Source of the DNA: an uncultured Bacteroidota bacterium
GTDB taxonomy: Bacteria > Bacteroidota > Bacteroidia > Bacteroidales > F082
DNA: 64,000 bases
Reading direction: 5' to 3'
NCBI GenBank assembly: GCA_913055825.1
Contig: CAJXKB010000007.1
Span: forward strand, 1 to 64,000
Program-made: the position numbers and the translations under genes
The notes under the pieces: model-generated
Seen by the model: only the letters and a program-made list of their open reading frames with translations
The model's database searches: none
Told to the model about the DNA's origin: nothing
Part shown: one piece after another, positions 1 to 9,415 of the stretch
How the letters are laid out: every line of letters begins with the position of its first letter
Position numbering within the stretch: position 1 is the stretch's first letter

Positions 1-776
1 CTGTTCCATTGGTTGGCTATTTCATGCCTTTCGTCCCAAATCTTTAAAGATTTTAAGATAAAATTTACGGCTCCTTCATAATCGCCCAGATATAATTTGA
101 TTAGTCCAATGTGGTATAAAGAAATGCCGGTTTCATGCTTTAGTTTTAGTTTTTGGTTAATAGTCAGGGCATTATAAAAATGTTTTAGTGCAATGATGAA
201 TTGATTCTTTATCATGTTGATGACGCCCAATCTTTCATTGGCAACCGCAATGCCATAATCGTAATCAATCTTATGAAACTGCTTTAACGCTATTGTTTGA
301 TATTTTTTAGCTTCTGTGTAATTGTTCATCATCAGATACTGACGACCAATAGCACTGTACGCAAATCCTACAGCCTTGGGTAATTTGCTTTTTTCCGCAA
401 TTTGTAAAGCTTTTTTCAAAACAACTATAGACTGTTTATACCGGGCTTTACTATTATAGATACCTATAAGATAATTGAATACATTGAACTCCTCAAAATT
501 ATAGCCTCTTTGGTCAGTGGTTTGAATGATTTTTTTAAAATATTCAAAGGACTTGGTTGTATCGCTTATTTGATATAACCCCATGATCTGGCTTAGTAGC
601 GTTATTTTTTCTCTGCCTTTGGCATCAACCAACTGCTTTTGTAATTTTTCTATTTCTATTGAGTTGGAGTGCCCCAGAGCAGTTCCTTCAACATAAAATA
701 AGAGGAAACAAAAAAGGATTACTGAGAGAATAGTTCGCAAACTCTTCAAATAAATTTCAGGAACAGAATGTGTCAT
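1..776 (-). CDS. TPR-repeat protein with N-terminal signal/anchor, partial (runs off the left edge)
   Basis: An open minus-strand frame begins with ATG at 776 and is still open at base 1, so only the first 258 or so residues are seen. Residues about 15-30 are hydrophobic (signal peptide or anchor). The rest is helical, with tetratricopeptide-like units whose spacing of small and aromatic residues is visible in stretches such as AFAYSAIGRQYL and ISLYHIGLIKLYLGDYEGA. In Bacteroidota, exported TPR arrays of this kind often form the sensory N-terminus of histidine kinases or LuxR-type regulators, but the part that would show this lies outside the window, so that is only inference. Function not assigned. 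Confidence 0.75.
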   Translation of the reverse strand, partial: MTHSVPEIYLKSLRTILSVILFCFLLFYVEGTALGHSNSIEIEKLQKQLVDAKGREKITLLSQIMGLYQISDTTKSFEYFKKIIQTTDQRGYNFEEFNVFNYLIGIYNSKARYKQSIVVLKKALQIAEKSKLPKAVGFAYSAIGRQYLMMNNYTEAKKYQTIALKQFHKIDYDYGIAVANERLGVINMIKNQFIIALKHFYNALTINQKLKLKHETGISLYHIGLIKLYLGDYEGAVNFILKSLKIWDERHEIANQWN

Positions 777-1022
777 TTTATGAAAGGGTAAGTTTTTTTA
801 TGTTGATTAATATAAAGTTAATATTTTTTTCTTCTTCAATATTCACCGTCCTGCCAAATATAGGAATAATAAATAAAAGTTTCACTGGTTTACGCATATA
901 AAAAGATTACAAAAAACAAGACCTGTAAATGCTGTGAACAAAGCTTATGTCGAATTCAGGTTATAAGACTTTACCGTCATCGTTAAACACTATTCTTTTT
1001 ACTACCCGTTCGTCTTTGCAAT
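777..1022. other. AT-rich intergenic stretch, nothing specific recognised
   Basis: AT-rich sequence between the TPR gene and the GC-rich structured element. It should hold the promoter of the minus-strand TPR gene. A short phrase here, CTTATGTCGAATTCA near 949, resembles one near 44435 (CTTATGCCGAACTCA); I do not know what it represents. No coding frame or hairpin convinced me. Confidence 0.4.
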
Positions 1023-1280
1023 CTCGTTAGAGACGAGAGAAGCAATCTCCTGAAATAACCCGGCGCCGTGGGAAGACACAAGCGGACGTTTGCACCAGGG
1101 AGCGTGGCAAAATGCCATCCACATTATTTTGCATGAGGGATAGGAACGGCAGCCCGGAGGCTAAAGGGCTTGTGGAAGCAATGGCGGAAGGCGCGACAGG
1201 GGAGCGTTCTCCCGCCATATAGCTGAACAGCCCTTGAGCCGAGGACTACAGTGGATAGCCCGGCCTGAAAGGCATGCCCA
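1023..1280 (+). ncRNA. GC-rich structured RNA-like element upstream of ahcY (possibly Flavo-1-like)
   Basis: A sharply GC-rich island between AT-rich flanks with nested complementarity and no credible coding frame. Visible helices: CTCGT (1023-1027) with ACGAG (1033-1037); AAGGGCT (1164-1170) with AGCCCTT (1229-1235); inside that ATGGC (1181-1185) with GCCAT (1214-1218) and GGGAG (1200-1204) with CTCCC (1209-1213); and the terminal hairpin GCCT-GAA-AGGC (1263-1273). Motifs such as GGGATAGGAACGGCA and GTGGATAGCCCGGCC look like a multi-copy intergenic RNA I recall from Bacteroidota, possibly the Flavo-1 class; the name is from memory and unverified. It ends about 50 bases before the ahcY promoter, so it is more likely a separate transcript than a leader riboswitch. 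Strand is inferred from these motifs. Confidence 0.5.
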
Positions 1281-1332
1281 ACCCAAAACACACAAAGTAA
1301 GGTTATATAAAAATTTTGGTGAATAAAATATT

Positions 1333-1340
1333 TACCTTTG
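1333..1340 (+). promoter_or_regulatory. Bacteroidota-type -7 box of ahcY
   Basis: TACCTTTG matches the Bacteroidota sigma-A -7 consensus TAnnTTTG. It places the transcript start near 1346, about 18 bases before the ahcY ATG, so the GC-rich element upstream is not in this transcript. No well-spaced -33 TTTG is obvious. Confidence 0.55.
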
Positions 1341-1363
1341 CACCCTAATTTAAAACAAAATCA

Positions 1364-2818
1364 ATGTCGGAAACAAACACAAAAACACAATTGCAATTTA
1401 AAATTGCTGATGTCAACCTGGCTGATTGGGGCCGGAAAGAAATGGATATTGCCGAAAAAGAAATGCCCGGTCTGATGGCCGTCAGAAAAAAATATGCTGC
1501 AAACAAACCATTGAAAGGAGCTCGAATTACGGGGTCGCTGCACATGACCATTCAAACTGCCGTACTTATTGAAACGCTTGTGGAACTGGGTGCCGATGTG
1601 CGATGGGCCAGTTGTAATATTTTCTCCACACAAGACCATGCTGCCGCCGCTATTGTGGTAGGTAAAAACGGAACTCCTGGCAACCCGCAGGGTGTGCCGG
1701 TATTTGCCTGGAAAGGGGAAACGCTGAAAGAATACTGGTGGTGTACGCGCCAGGCATTAACATTTCCTAACGGGAAAGGCCCCAATTTGGTGGTTGATGA
1801 CGGTGGCGATGCCACGCTTTTGATACACAAAGGCTATGCAGCCGAAGAGAATCCTGCTACACTGGATGTAAAAGCCGAAAGTGAAGAGGAAGAAGAAATC
1901 CTGAATTTATTACGTCAAACATTGGCCGAAGAACCCAACAAGTGGCACAATACAGTGAAAGAGTGGAAAGGTGTTTCGGAAGAAACTACCACGGGTGTAC
2001 ACCGTTTGTATCAAATGAAAGAAGCAGGTACTTTGTTGGTTCCGGCTATTAATGTAAACGACTCGGTAACCAAATCGAAATTTGACAACCTGTACGGTTG
2101 CCGCGAATCGTTGGCCGACGGTATCAAACGGGCTACCGACGTAATGATTGCCGGAAAAGTAGTTGTTGTTGCCGGTTATGGCGATGTGGGCAAAGGTTCG
2201 GCCAAATCTATGCGCTCCTACGGTGCACGGGTGATTACCACGGAAATTGACCCTATCAACGCTTTACAGGCTTCCATGGAAGGTTTTGAAGTAACCACTA
2301 TGGAAGAAGCCGTGAAGGAGGGCAACATTTTTGTAACCACCACCGGAAATCGGGATATCATTACGATTGAACACATGGCAGCCATGAAAGATGAGTCCAT
2401 CGTATGTAATATAGGCCATTTTGATAACGAAATTCAGGTACATCAATTGGAGACTTATCCGGGAATCAAAAAAATAAAGATAAAACCCCAGGTAGATAAA
2501 TATGTATTTCCTGATGGTCATTGTATTTATTTGCTAGCTGAAGGCCGTTTGGTAAACCTGGGCTGTGCTACCGGTCATCCTTCGTTTGTGATGAGTAATT
2601 CTTTTACTAACCAGACCCTGGCGCAAATGGATTTATGGGAAAAACGCGATCATTACAAAGTTGATGTTTATCGTTTACCGAAATATCTCGATGAAGAGGT
2701 AGCACGCTTACATCTGGCAAAATTGGGAGTAAAACTTACCACGTTAACGCCCGAACAGGCTGCTTACATAGGCGTACAGGTGGAAGGGCCTTACAAACCT
2801 GAACATTACAGATATTAA
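1364..2818 (+). CDS. ahcY: Adenosylhomocysteinase (S-adenosyl-L-homocysteine hydrolase)
   Basis: 484 residues, full length for the family. This cytosolic NAD-dependent enzyme reversibly splits S-adenosylhomocysteine to adenosine and homocysteine, relieving product inhibition of methyltransferases. The substrate-binding region is present with HMT around residue 60 and the [11 protein letters not shown] segment near 240. The NAD-binding glycine motif [11 protein letters not shown] lies near residue 270, and the C-terminus ends in the characteristic YKPEHYRY. The ATG at 1364 sits just behind a good -7 box. It is followed by a strong hairpin terminator and appears monocistronic. Confidence 0.97.
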   Translation: MSETNTKTQLQFKIADVNLADWGRKEMDIAEKEMPGLMAVRKKYAANKPLKGARITGSLHMTIQTAVLIETLVELGADVRWASCNIFSTQDHAAAAIVVGKNGTPGNPQGVPVFAWKGETLKEYWWCTRQALTFPNGKGPNLVVDDGGDATLLIHKGYAAEENPATLDVKAESEEEEEILNLLRQTLAEEPNKWHNTVKEWKGVSEETTTGVHRLYQMKEAGTLLVPAINVNDSVTKSKFDNLYGCRESLADGIKRATDVMIAGKVVVVAGYGDVGKGSAKSMRSYGARVITTEIDPINALQASMEGFEVTTMEEAVKEGNIFVTTTGNRDIITIEHMAAMKDESIVCNIGHFDNEIQVHQLETYPGIKKIKIKPQVDKYVFPDGHCIYLLAEGRLVNLGCATGHPSFVMSNSFTNQTLAQMDLWEKRDHYKVDVYRLPKYLDEEVARLHLAKLGVKLTTLTPEQAAYIGVQVEGPYKPEHYRY

Positions 2819-2838
2819 AAAATTATTTTAAGTATTGG

Positions 2839-2867
2839 AAAAACGCCTCTTTTCGGGGCGTTTTTTG
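2839..2867 (+). terminator. Rho-independent terminator of ahcY
   Basis: ACGCCTC (2843-2849) pairs with GGGGCGT (2855-2861) around a TTTTC loop, with one T-G wobble, extended by A/T pairs and followed by a run of T. It lies about 20 bases past the ahcY stop. Confidence 0.85.
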
Positions 2868-3070
2868 TTTAACGCAATGAAGTTATACAAAAAGGGATTG
2901 TTATTGGCTAATTGTCATAAGACAGCTAATAAATATATTTTAAAAGTTAAATTACTTGTGTTTTAATGTAGGAATTAATAGAAGTCCCCTTAATTCTTAA
3001 TTATTTATAGTTGTTTCCCCATATAAAGAAATCATTGATTATCTTTGTTTAATTAAAACTGCCACAATCA

Positions 3071-4141
3071 ATGAGAAAACATCTAATCCTTAGTGACCGT
3101 TTGTTTCGGATGGTGCTGTTTACGGCAGCCGTATTTATTATTATAGCCGGCATGATGGCTGCCGAATCATTTATTACCCTTTTGCTTTTGGCCGTTTTTA
3201 TCAGCATCATAGGGGTGCACCCGGTACATTGGCTCGATCAAAAGAAAGTACCTCATGCCCTGTCGGTAACGTTAGTGTTGCTGGGTATGTTGCTGGTGGT
3301 TTTTGGTTTAAGTGGCATCATCGGCGGATCGGTCAGCAGCTTTACTTCCCATCTCGACAAATATGAAAGCCGGTTGGTCGATATTCAGCATTCGCTTAAT
3401 TTGACATTGCACCAGTACGGACTGGATTTATCCACAGAAAGTTTAAATAAAGTATTTGACCCCGGAAAAATACTTGACTTCACAGCGTCAACGCTTGGGC
3501 AACTCGGAAATGTGATGAGCAATGCCACCCTGATTATTTTTATTGTGTTGTTTATTTTACTTGAGATGAACAGCATTGCCCTCAAGGCAAAAATATTTGG
3601 TACCGCCGAAAGCAAAACCATGGCCAATCTTTCGCGGATCGAAAACAGCATACGCCATTATCTCGTAATTAAAACAGTGGTGAGTATGTTAACCGGTATT
3701 TTAATTGGCGTTTTTCTCTGGATTTTTGGGGTTGAATATGCTATTTTGTGGGGACTGATTGCCTTTTTGATGAATTATATTCCCAATATCGGTTCCATTA
3801 TTGCGGCGATACCGGCTTTTTTGTTTGCCTGGATTCAGTTGGGCTTTGTGGATGCCATGTGGGTATTGGCCATATACGCAGTTGTCAACTTGTTTGTGGG
3901 TTATTTGGTTGAGCCACGGGCAATGGGCCGGGGAATGGGTTTATCAACCCTTGTGGTTTTCCTTTCATTAATTATTTGGGGCTATATTTTGGGCATTGTC
4001 GGCATGTTTTTGTCAGTACCACTTACCATGACCCTCAAAATTATCCTGGAACAAAATGAAAACACCCGGCCACTTGCTGTTGCCCTGGGAACCGACGAGG
4101 ATGCATTAAAATTAATGGAAGAGCAAAAACAGCAAGTTTGA
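3071..4141 (+). CDS. AI-2E family (PerM-like) membrane transporter
   Basis: 356 residues of polytopic inner-membrane protein. N-terminal hydrophobic helices lie at about residues 15-90, a soluble, partly helical stretch follows (about 90-150), and a cluster of C-terminal membrane segments includes the family pattern LWGLIAFLMNYIPNIGSIIAAIP near residues 235-257, only partly quoted here as NYIPNIGSIIAAIP. This is the AI-2E/PerM superfamily, which includes exporters of autoinducer-2 and Na+/H+ antiporters; the substrate cannot be told from sequence. It stands alone between the ahcY terminator and the topA promoter. Confidence 0.9.
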   Translation: MRKHLILSDRLFRMVLFTAAVFIIIAGMMAAESFITLLLLAVFISIIGVHPVHWLDQKKVPHALSVTLVLLGMLLVVFGLSGIIGGSVSSFTSHLDKYESRLVDIQHSLNLTLHQYGLDLSTESLNKVFDPGKILDFTASTLGQLGNVMSNATLIIFIVLFILLEMNSIALKAKIFGTAESKTMANLSRIENSIRHYLVIKTVVSMLTGILIGVFLWIFGVEYAILWGLIAFLMNYIPNIGSIIAAIPAFLFAWIQLGFVDAMWVLAIYAVVNLFVGYLVEPRAMGRGMGLSTLVVFLSLIIWGYILGIVGMFLSVPLTMTLKIILEQNENTRPLAVALGTDEDALKLMEEQKQQV

Positions 4142-4199
4142 TGATTCAAAATAATATTTAGCCATTTTGTTCCTTTTTATGCTTTTAATTGAAAAAGTT

Positions 4200-4207
4200 T
4201 ACTTTTG
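4200..4207 (+). promoter_or_regulatory. -7 box that decides the topA start
   Basis: TACTTTTG fits TAnnTTTG. Transcription should begin near 4213, which rules out the upstream in-frame TTG at 4205 (inside the box) and supports the ATG at 4247. Confidence 0.6.
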
Positions 4208-4246
4208 CAGCGCTTTTCTCATCGTAAGCATAAAAAAATCTTGAAT

Positions 4247-6571
4247 ATGGCTAAAAATCTTGTAATTGTTGAGTCACCTGCCAAAGCCAAAACCATTGAA
4301 GGTTTTCTAGGAAAAAATTATACCGTTCGTTCCAGTTTCGGACATGTGGCAGACTTAAATTCGAAAAAGTTAAGTGTTGATGTGGAACATGATTTTGAAC
4401 CACAGTATGAAGTAAGTCCCGATAAAAAGAAATTGGTAACTGAACTCAAAAAGATGGCCAAAGCTGCCGAAATGGTTTGGTTGGCATCTGATGAAGACCG
4501 TGAGGGAGAAGCTATTTCATGGCATTTGTTCAGGACACTTAAACTGACAGAGGACAAGAGTAAGCGGATTGTATTTCACGAAATAACCAAAAGTGCCATT
4601 CTACAGGCAATCGAAAAGCCTCGTAAAATTGATGAAAACCTGGTGGCGGCTCAGCAGGCACGCCGGGTACTCGACCGCTTGGTTGGCTATCAACTTTCTC
4701 CGTTACTTTGGCGAAAAGTAAAACCGTCGCTTTCTGCGGGCCGCGTTCAATCGGTGGCTGTACGGCTGATTGTGGAAAGGGAAGAAGAAATTAAAAAATT
4801 CACAACATCATCTGCTTTCAGAACTATAGCGGAGTTCCGGCTTGCCGATGGAAAAAATACACAAACTTTCAAAGCTGAATATGCCGAGCGTTTCGATACG
4901 TTAGAAAAGGCTAAAGCTTTTATCGAAAATCAAATTGATGCCGTTTTTACCATAGCATCAGTGGAAAAAAAACCGGCAAAAAAATCACCGGCCCCGCCAT
5001 TCACCACGTCAACTTTGCAACAGGAGGCATCGCGAAAGCTGGGTTACTCGGTAGCCAATACTATGCGTATTGCTCAAAAATTGTATGAATCGGGGCGCAT
5101 TACTTATATGAGGACCGATTCGGTAAACTTGTCCAAAATGGCACTTAACACTGCCAAACAAGAAATTGAAAGCCGTTTTGGAAGCAATTATGTTAAAATC
5201 CGCCATTACAAAACGAAAAGCAAAGGTGCCCAGGAAGCTCACGAAGCCATCAGGCCTACCTATATTAATAATATTTCCATCGACGGAAGTGCAGAGGAAA
5301 AACGTCTTTACGATTTAATTTGGAAACGCACCATATCGTCACAAATGAGTGATGCACAACTCGAAAGGACCAATGTTTGCATTTCCTCTTCCAAGGCACC
5401 GAAGGATTTTATAGCAAGTGGCGAAGTGATAAAATTTGATGGTTTCCTGAAAGTTTACCTGGAAGGAACCGATGATGAGAATGGTGAACTAAAACGCGGA
5501 ATGCTTCCTGCCTTTGCCAAGGGCGATTTACTTAATCTAATTGAAATGCAATCAACCGAGCGTTTCACCAAGCATCCGCCCCGCTATACCGAAGCCAGCT
5601 TAGTTAGGAAAATGGAAGAACTTGGAATTGGACGTCCTTCTACCTATGCACCTACTATTTCTACTATACAGAAACGCGAATATGTGGTTAAAGAAACCCG
5701 TGAGGGGGTAAAACGTAAGGTGCAGAATGTTATTTTGAAAAACGGTAAAATTGAAGAAAAAATAACCCATGAAAATACCGGCAGCCAAAAGGCCAGGCTT
5801 TTTCCTACAGATATTGGCGTTTTGGTGAACCGGTTCCTGATGCAGTATTTTGACGATATCCTCGATTATAATTTCACTGCAAGTGTTGAAAAAGAGTTCG
5901 ATGAAATTGCTGCCGGAAAAAAAGCCTGGAATAAGTTTATTAAGGAATTTTACGGCCCTTTCCATCAAAAAGTGGAAGAAACCCAGGAAAATTCAGGTAA
6001 ATTCAGTGGAGAGCGGCTTTTGGGCAAAGACCCGAAAAGTGGTAAAAATGTGTATGTAAAAATAGGCCGTTACGGTGCTATTGCCCAGATTGGCGATACC
6101 GATTCGGAAGATAAACCACGCTTTGCCGGATTACGAAAAGAACAAAGCCTGGAAACCATTACCCTGCAAGAAGCTTTGAAATTATTTGATTTTCCTCGTA
6201 TGTTAGGTGAAGTTGACGGCGAAGAAGTAAGCGTTGCTATTGGCCGTTTTGGCCCTTACGTAAAACACAATAAATTGTTTTATTCTATCAAAAAAGAGTA
6301 CAACCCGGCTTCGCTTACTCTCGAAGAAGCTATCCGTATTATGGAAGCCAAAAAAGAAGCAGACCGGAAAAAAGTAATCAAAACTTTTGAGAAAGATAAA
6401 GATGTAAAGGTGCTGAATGGCCGTTATGGAGCCTACCTTGTAATTAAAAAACAAAATTATAAAATCCCTAAGGATATGGACCCTGCAGCTCTCACTCTTG
6501 AAGATTGTTATGCTATTTCGAAGGATCCCAAAAACATGCCTAAAAAGAGGTACGCCCGAAAGAAAAAGTAA
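4247..6571 (+). CDS. topA: DNA topoisomerase I (type IA)
   Basis: 774 residues from ATG 4247, which opens MAKNLVIVESPAKAKTIEGFLG-type family sequence (shown here only in part). It relaxes negative supercoils in an ATP-independent way. The Toprim domain is N-terminal, with the acidic metal motif SDEDREGEA near residue 82. The active-site tyrosine is in GRITYMRTDS near residue 287. The C-terminus lacks Cys4 zinc ribbons and instead carries repeated Topo-C units, recognisable by GRYGAIAQIG, GRFGPYVKH and GRYGAYLVI, and it ends in a basic tail. Nothing suggests truncation. Confidence 0.97.
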   Translation: MAKNLVIVESPAKAKTIEGFLGKNYTVRSSFGHVADLNSKKLSVDVEHDFEPQYEVSPDKKKLVTELKKMAKAAEMVWLASDEDREGEAISWHLFRTLKLTEDKSKRIVFHEITKSAILQAIEKPRKIDENLVAAQQARRVLDRLVGYQLSPLLWRKVKPSLSAGRVQSVAVRLIVEREEEIKKFTTSSAFRTIAEFRLADGKNTQTFKAEYAERFDTLEKAKAFIENQIDAVFTIASVEKKPAKKSPAPPFTTSTLQQEASRKLGYSVANTMRIAQKLYESGRITYMRTDSVNLSKMALNTAKQEIESRFGSNYVKIRHYKTKSKGAQEAHEAIRPTYINNISIDGSAEEKRLYDLIWKRTISSQMSDAQLERTNVCISSSKAPKDFIASGEVIKFDGFLKVYLEGTDDENGELKRGMLPAFAKGDLLNLIEMQSTERFTKHPPRYTEASLVRKMEELGIGRPSTYAPTISTIQKREYVVKETREGVKRKVQNVILKNGKIEEKITHENTGSQKARLFPTDIGVLVNRFLMQYFDDILDYNFTASVEKEFDEIAAGKKAWNKFIKEFYGPFHQKVEETQENSGKFSGERLLGKDPKSGKNVYVKIGRYGAIAQIGDTDSEDKPRFAGLRKEQSLETITLQEALKLFDFPRMLGEVDGEEVSVAIGRFGPYVKHNKLFYSIKKEYNPASLTLEEAIRIMEAKKEADRKKVIKTFEKDKDVKVLNGRYGAYLVIKKQNYKIPKDMDPAALTLEDCYAISKDPKNMPKKRYARKKK

Positions 6572-6641
6572 AGGCTGACCGATTTCGGGATACTTTTCCT
6601 TTTATTTTCTAATTTAGTGCCCCGAAAGCAAAAAGTATTCC

Positions 6642-7823
6642 ATGGAACCAGAAATTTATTTTGAACCCATTTCCTCTTTATTGTCAGGGTTTTTTAAACA
6701 AAATGATGATAATTCCACCTTAGGTGATGTGTTGGAGGCCTATATCGAAAAGGGCAAGTTCCCCTCACTCGAAGGGGCACAAATCGCTATAATCGGTATT
6801 AATGAAGACCGTAAATCGGTTGGCAATGTGGGCTGTGACACTGCTCCCGACCGTGTTAGGGAATATTTGTATCCCCTGCAAATCCACTGGAACCGTTTGC
6901 ATATTGTTGATCTCGGTAATATCAGTCAGGGGCACACCGTGGATGATACTTACTTTGCTGTGAAAGACGTGGTGTCGATGTTGATAAAAATGGATATTGT
7001 GCCGATTTTGATCGGCGGAAGCCACGATTTGACCTACGCTAACTATCTAGCTTACGAAAACATTGGACGTGTGATTAATATTGCCGCGGTTGATCCTGTT
7101 TTTGATTTGGGGCATGATGATGATGAGCTCACGTCCCGTTCGTATCTCAGCCGTATTATTTTACACCAGCCTAACTTTTTATTTAATTTCACAAACATCG
7201 GGTACCAAAGCTATTTTGTGAACCAGGATGCGTTGGTGTTGATGAAAAATTTGTTTTTTGATGTGAACCGCTTGGGTAACGTACGGGCCAATATGGAAGA
7301 AACCGAGCCCATGGTCCGCAATGCGGATATCCTTACTTTTGACCTGTCGGCCGTTCGTGCAGCTGACTCTCCCGGAAATTATTATGCCGGTCCCAACGGT
7401 TTCAGTGGTGAAGAAGCTTGTCGCATTTGCCGGTATGCCGGCATGAGCGATAAATTAAGCAGTTTCGGGATTTATGAACTGAATCCTGAATTTGATCCCC
7501 GCGGTCAGAGTGCCCATCTCGTTGCTCAGATGATTTGGTATTTTCTGGATGGGTTTGCCAACCGCCAGCACGATTTGCCATACGAGGACACAAAAGATTT
7601 TGTCCGCTTTCAGGTTTATCTCGAAGGGCAGGGAGAAGAGCTGATTTTTCTGAAAAGTAAAAAAACCGACCGCTGGTGGATTGAAATCCCACTTAAAAAT
7701 CCTGTAAATAAAAAATATATCCGGCATCATTTTGTGCCCTGCTCTTACAGTGATTACCAAACTGCACTTCAGCAGGAAATCCCCGATCGTTGGTGGATGT
7801 TGCAGCAAAAACTTATGGGGTAA
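6642..7823 (+). CDS. Arginase/formiminoglutamase-fold protein with degraded metal site
   Basis: 393 residues. The ureohydrolase fold is recognisable from GGSHD near residue 125, the DPVFD segment near 150 and FDLSAVRAADSPG near 235. Family enzymes use two Mn ions held by GG-x-H, D-x-H-x-D and D-x-D. Here the first His is present, but the D-x-H-x-D equivalent reads DPVFD (His replaced by Val) and the D-x-D equivalent reads DLS (second Asp replaced by Ser). Members are commonly annotated as formimidoylglutamase in Bacteroidota. With two of six usual ligands missing I doubt ureohydrolase activity. The gene follows topA by 70 bases and converges on ruvC. Confidence 0.8.
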   Translation: MEPEIYFEPISSLLSGFFKQNDDNSTLGDVLEAYIEKGKFPSLEGAQIAIIGINEDRKSVGNVGCDTAPDRVREYLYPLQIHWNRLHIVDLGNISQGHTVDDTYFAVKDVVSMLIKMDIVPILIGGSHDLTYANYLAYENIGRVINIAAVDPVFDLGHDDDELTSRSYLSRIILHQPNFLFNFTNIGYQSYFVNQDALVLMKNLFFDVNRLGNVRANMEETEPMVRNADILTFDLSAVRAADSPGNYYAGPNGFSGEEACRICRYAGMSDKLSSFGIYELNPEFDPRGQSAHLVAQMIWYFLDGFANRQHDLPYEDTKDFVRFQVYLEGQGEELIFLKSKKTDRWWIEIPLKNPVNKKYIRHHFVPCSYSDYQTALQQEIPDRWWMLQQKLMG

Positions 7824-7825
7824 AT

Positions 7826-8380
7826 TTATTTTTTAAGCCTGCCGGGATTATCTTTTAAAAAACCGGCCCAGTTGTTATAGCTTTTTTTAGTGGAGGAGGT
7901 GTTGCCTTGGAAAAAATGACAAACGGCAGCAGCCAGCCCGTCAGTAGCATCCAGATGATGCGGAATCTCACTGAAATTTAAAATGGTTTTCAACATTCCG
8001 GCCACCTGTTCTTTGGAAGCATTCCCGTTTCCGGTAATAGCCTGCTTTATTTTTTTTGGCGAATATTCAAAAATCGGGAGGTCTTTATACAAGGCGGCAG
8101 CCATGGCTACGCCTTGTGCACGCCCAAGTTTGAGCATCGATTGAACATTTTTTCCGTAAAAAGGCGCCTCTATGGCCAACTCGTCCGGTTTGTATTGTTC
8201 AACCAAACCAAGCGTCCGTTCAAAAATCTTTTTTAATTTTAAGGCGTGATTTGAATATTGGCCCAGTTTCAATATGCCCATGGTTACCAGTAGGATGGAA
8301 TTTCCTTTTTGTTGTATCACTCCGTAACCCATGATGTTTGTTCCCGGGTCAATACCTAATATAATTCTTTCGTTAGCCAA
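7826..8380 (-). CDS. ruvC: Crossover junction endodeoxyribonuclease RuvC
   Basis: 184 residues. RuvC resolves Holliday junctions as a dimer working with RuvAB. The RNase H-like fold shows its acidic residues in order: the first Asp in GIDPGT near residue 11, Glu in IEAPF near 71, and the C-terminal HHLDATDG near 142. The start appears to be a TTG (CAA at 8378-8380 on the plus strand) giving MANERIILGID; no ATG is placed sensibly upstream. The start lies only 12 bases from the divergent gene at 8393, so their promoters must overlap coding sequence or each other. Confidence 0.95.
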   Translation of the reverse strand: MANERIILGIDPGTNIMGYGVIQQKGNSILLVTMGILKLGQYSNHALKLKKIFERTLGLVEQYKPDELAIEAPFYGKNVQSMLKLGRAQGVAMAAALYKDLPIFEYSPKKIKQAITGNGNASKEQVAGMLKTILNFSEIPHHLDATDGLAAAVCHFFQGNTSSTKKSYNNWAGFLKDNPGRLKK

Positions 8381-8392
8381 TGCTGCGCTTTT

Positions 8393-9415
8393 ATGGCAAA
8401 ATTAAACAAAACATACAATTTTCTGATCCGTACCGGCATTTTGCTGATTACCTTGTATTATCTCTACGAACAGCTTTTCAAAAAGCATAATTTACATGAT
8501 TTTTTAGGAAATATTCAGGGTGTTGTCAATTTTAAAGGTTTTTGGTTTTTTCTCCTGCTTACACTGTTGCTAATACCGGTTAACTTATTGTTGGAGAGTT
8601 ATAAATGGCAACTTTTAATGGCTAAAATGGAAAAGATAAATTTGTGGCAGGCATTTAAGGCTGTATTGACCGGTATTTCGGTGAGTATGTTTTTGCCCAA
8701 TAGAATGGGTGATTACCTTGGACGTGTGTTTGTTTTAAAAAAAGCCGACCGTTTGCAGGCTACACTTTCCACGGTTTTGGGCAGTGTTGCCCAGCTACTT
8801 ACTACACTTTTGTTTGGGGCAGGTTCTCTTATTATTTTGTTGCCCCGCTGGCTCAACACGTCTAACAGCCTTAATCAATGGGCCTATGCCGGACTAATAT
8901 TTGGTATTGTGCTGCTGGCCCTGCTCATGGTATTTTCGTTTTTGAATTTTTCGGTTTTTACCTATGTTTTGCAAAAGCTTAGTGGGAGGGCTTATAACAA
9001 AATTGCCCACTATGCTGTTGTATTTTCTTGGTATGACATGAAGGAACTCTTACAAGTATTGCTAATCAGTATATTGCGTTATCTGGTATTTTCTTTTCAG
9101 TTTTATTTGCTGCTTCATCTGTTGAAGGTGCCGGTTAATTATTTTCATGCTATGGTACTCATTGGGCTCATTTATTTACTGATGACGATTATCCCTACGG
9201 TCGCCTTGTCTGAAATTGGAGTTAGGGGCTCGGTGAGCCTCTACGTCTTCGGTTTGTTTTTTGGCTCGTCGGTATTATCCGAAAGCTTGAGCCAACAAAT
9301 TGTTACTGCTTCTTCGGCACTTTGGCTGTTCAACCTGGCCCTGCCGGCACTATTGGGTGTTTTTTTTATTTACCGTCTTAACTTTTTCAGAAATATGCAG
9401 AACCATGTACATTGA
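8393..9415 (+). CDS. Lysylphosphatidylglycerol-synthase-type membrane protein (UPF0104/YbhN-like)
   Basis: 340 residues with about eight predicted membrane segments and no soluble catalytic domain. The pattern matches the LPG_synthase_TM family: a conserved early MFLPNRMGDYLGR segment near residue 102 and a later IGVRGSVSLYVFG segment near 276. Relatives act as flippase-like membrane domains or accessory proteins in lipid and glycoconjugate synthesis. It overlaps the next gene, a glycosyltransferase, by 11 bases, so the two are probably translated together; a shared role in envelope glycoconjugate assembly is inference. Confidence 0.85.
   Translation: MAKLNKTYNFLIRTGILLITLYYLYEQLFKKHNLHDFLGNIQGVVNFKGFWFFLLLTLLLIPVNLLLESYKWQLLMAKMEKINLWQAFKAVLTGISVSMFLPNRMGDYLGRVFVLKKADRLQATLSTVLGSVAQLLTTLLFGAGSLIILLPRWLNTSNSLNQWAYAGLIFGIVLLALLMVFSFLNFSVFTYVLQKLSGRAYNKIAHYAVVFSWYDMKELLQVLLISILRYLVFSFQFYLLLHLLKVPVNYFHAMVLIGLIYLLMTIIPTVALSEIGVRGSVSLYVFGLFFGSSVLSESLSQQIVTASSALWLFNLALPALLGVFFIYRLNFFRNMQNHVH

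Noticed and set aside
1027-1218. 63-residue minus-strand reading frame in the GC-rich element
   Set aside because: Composition and nested helices fit structured RNA better; the peptide has no recognisable features.
1023-1280. SAH or SAM riboswitch in front of ahcY
   Set aside because: The element ends before a good -7 box, so it would not be in the ahcY transcript, and its motifs do not resemble the SAH riboswitch core I know.
4205-4246. Longer N-terminus of topA from TTG 4205
   Set aside because: It overlaps the -7 box, and the conserved family start is at ATG 4247.
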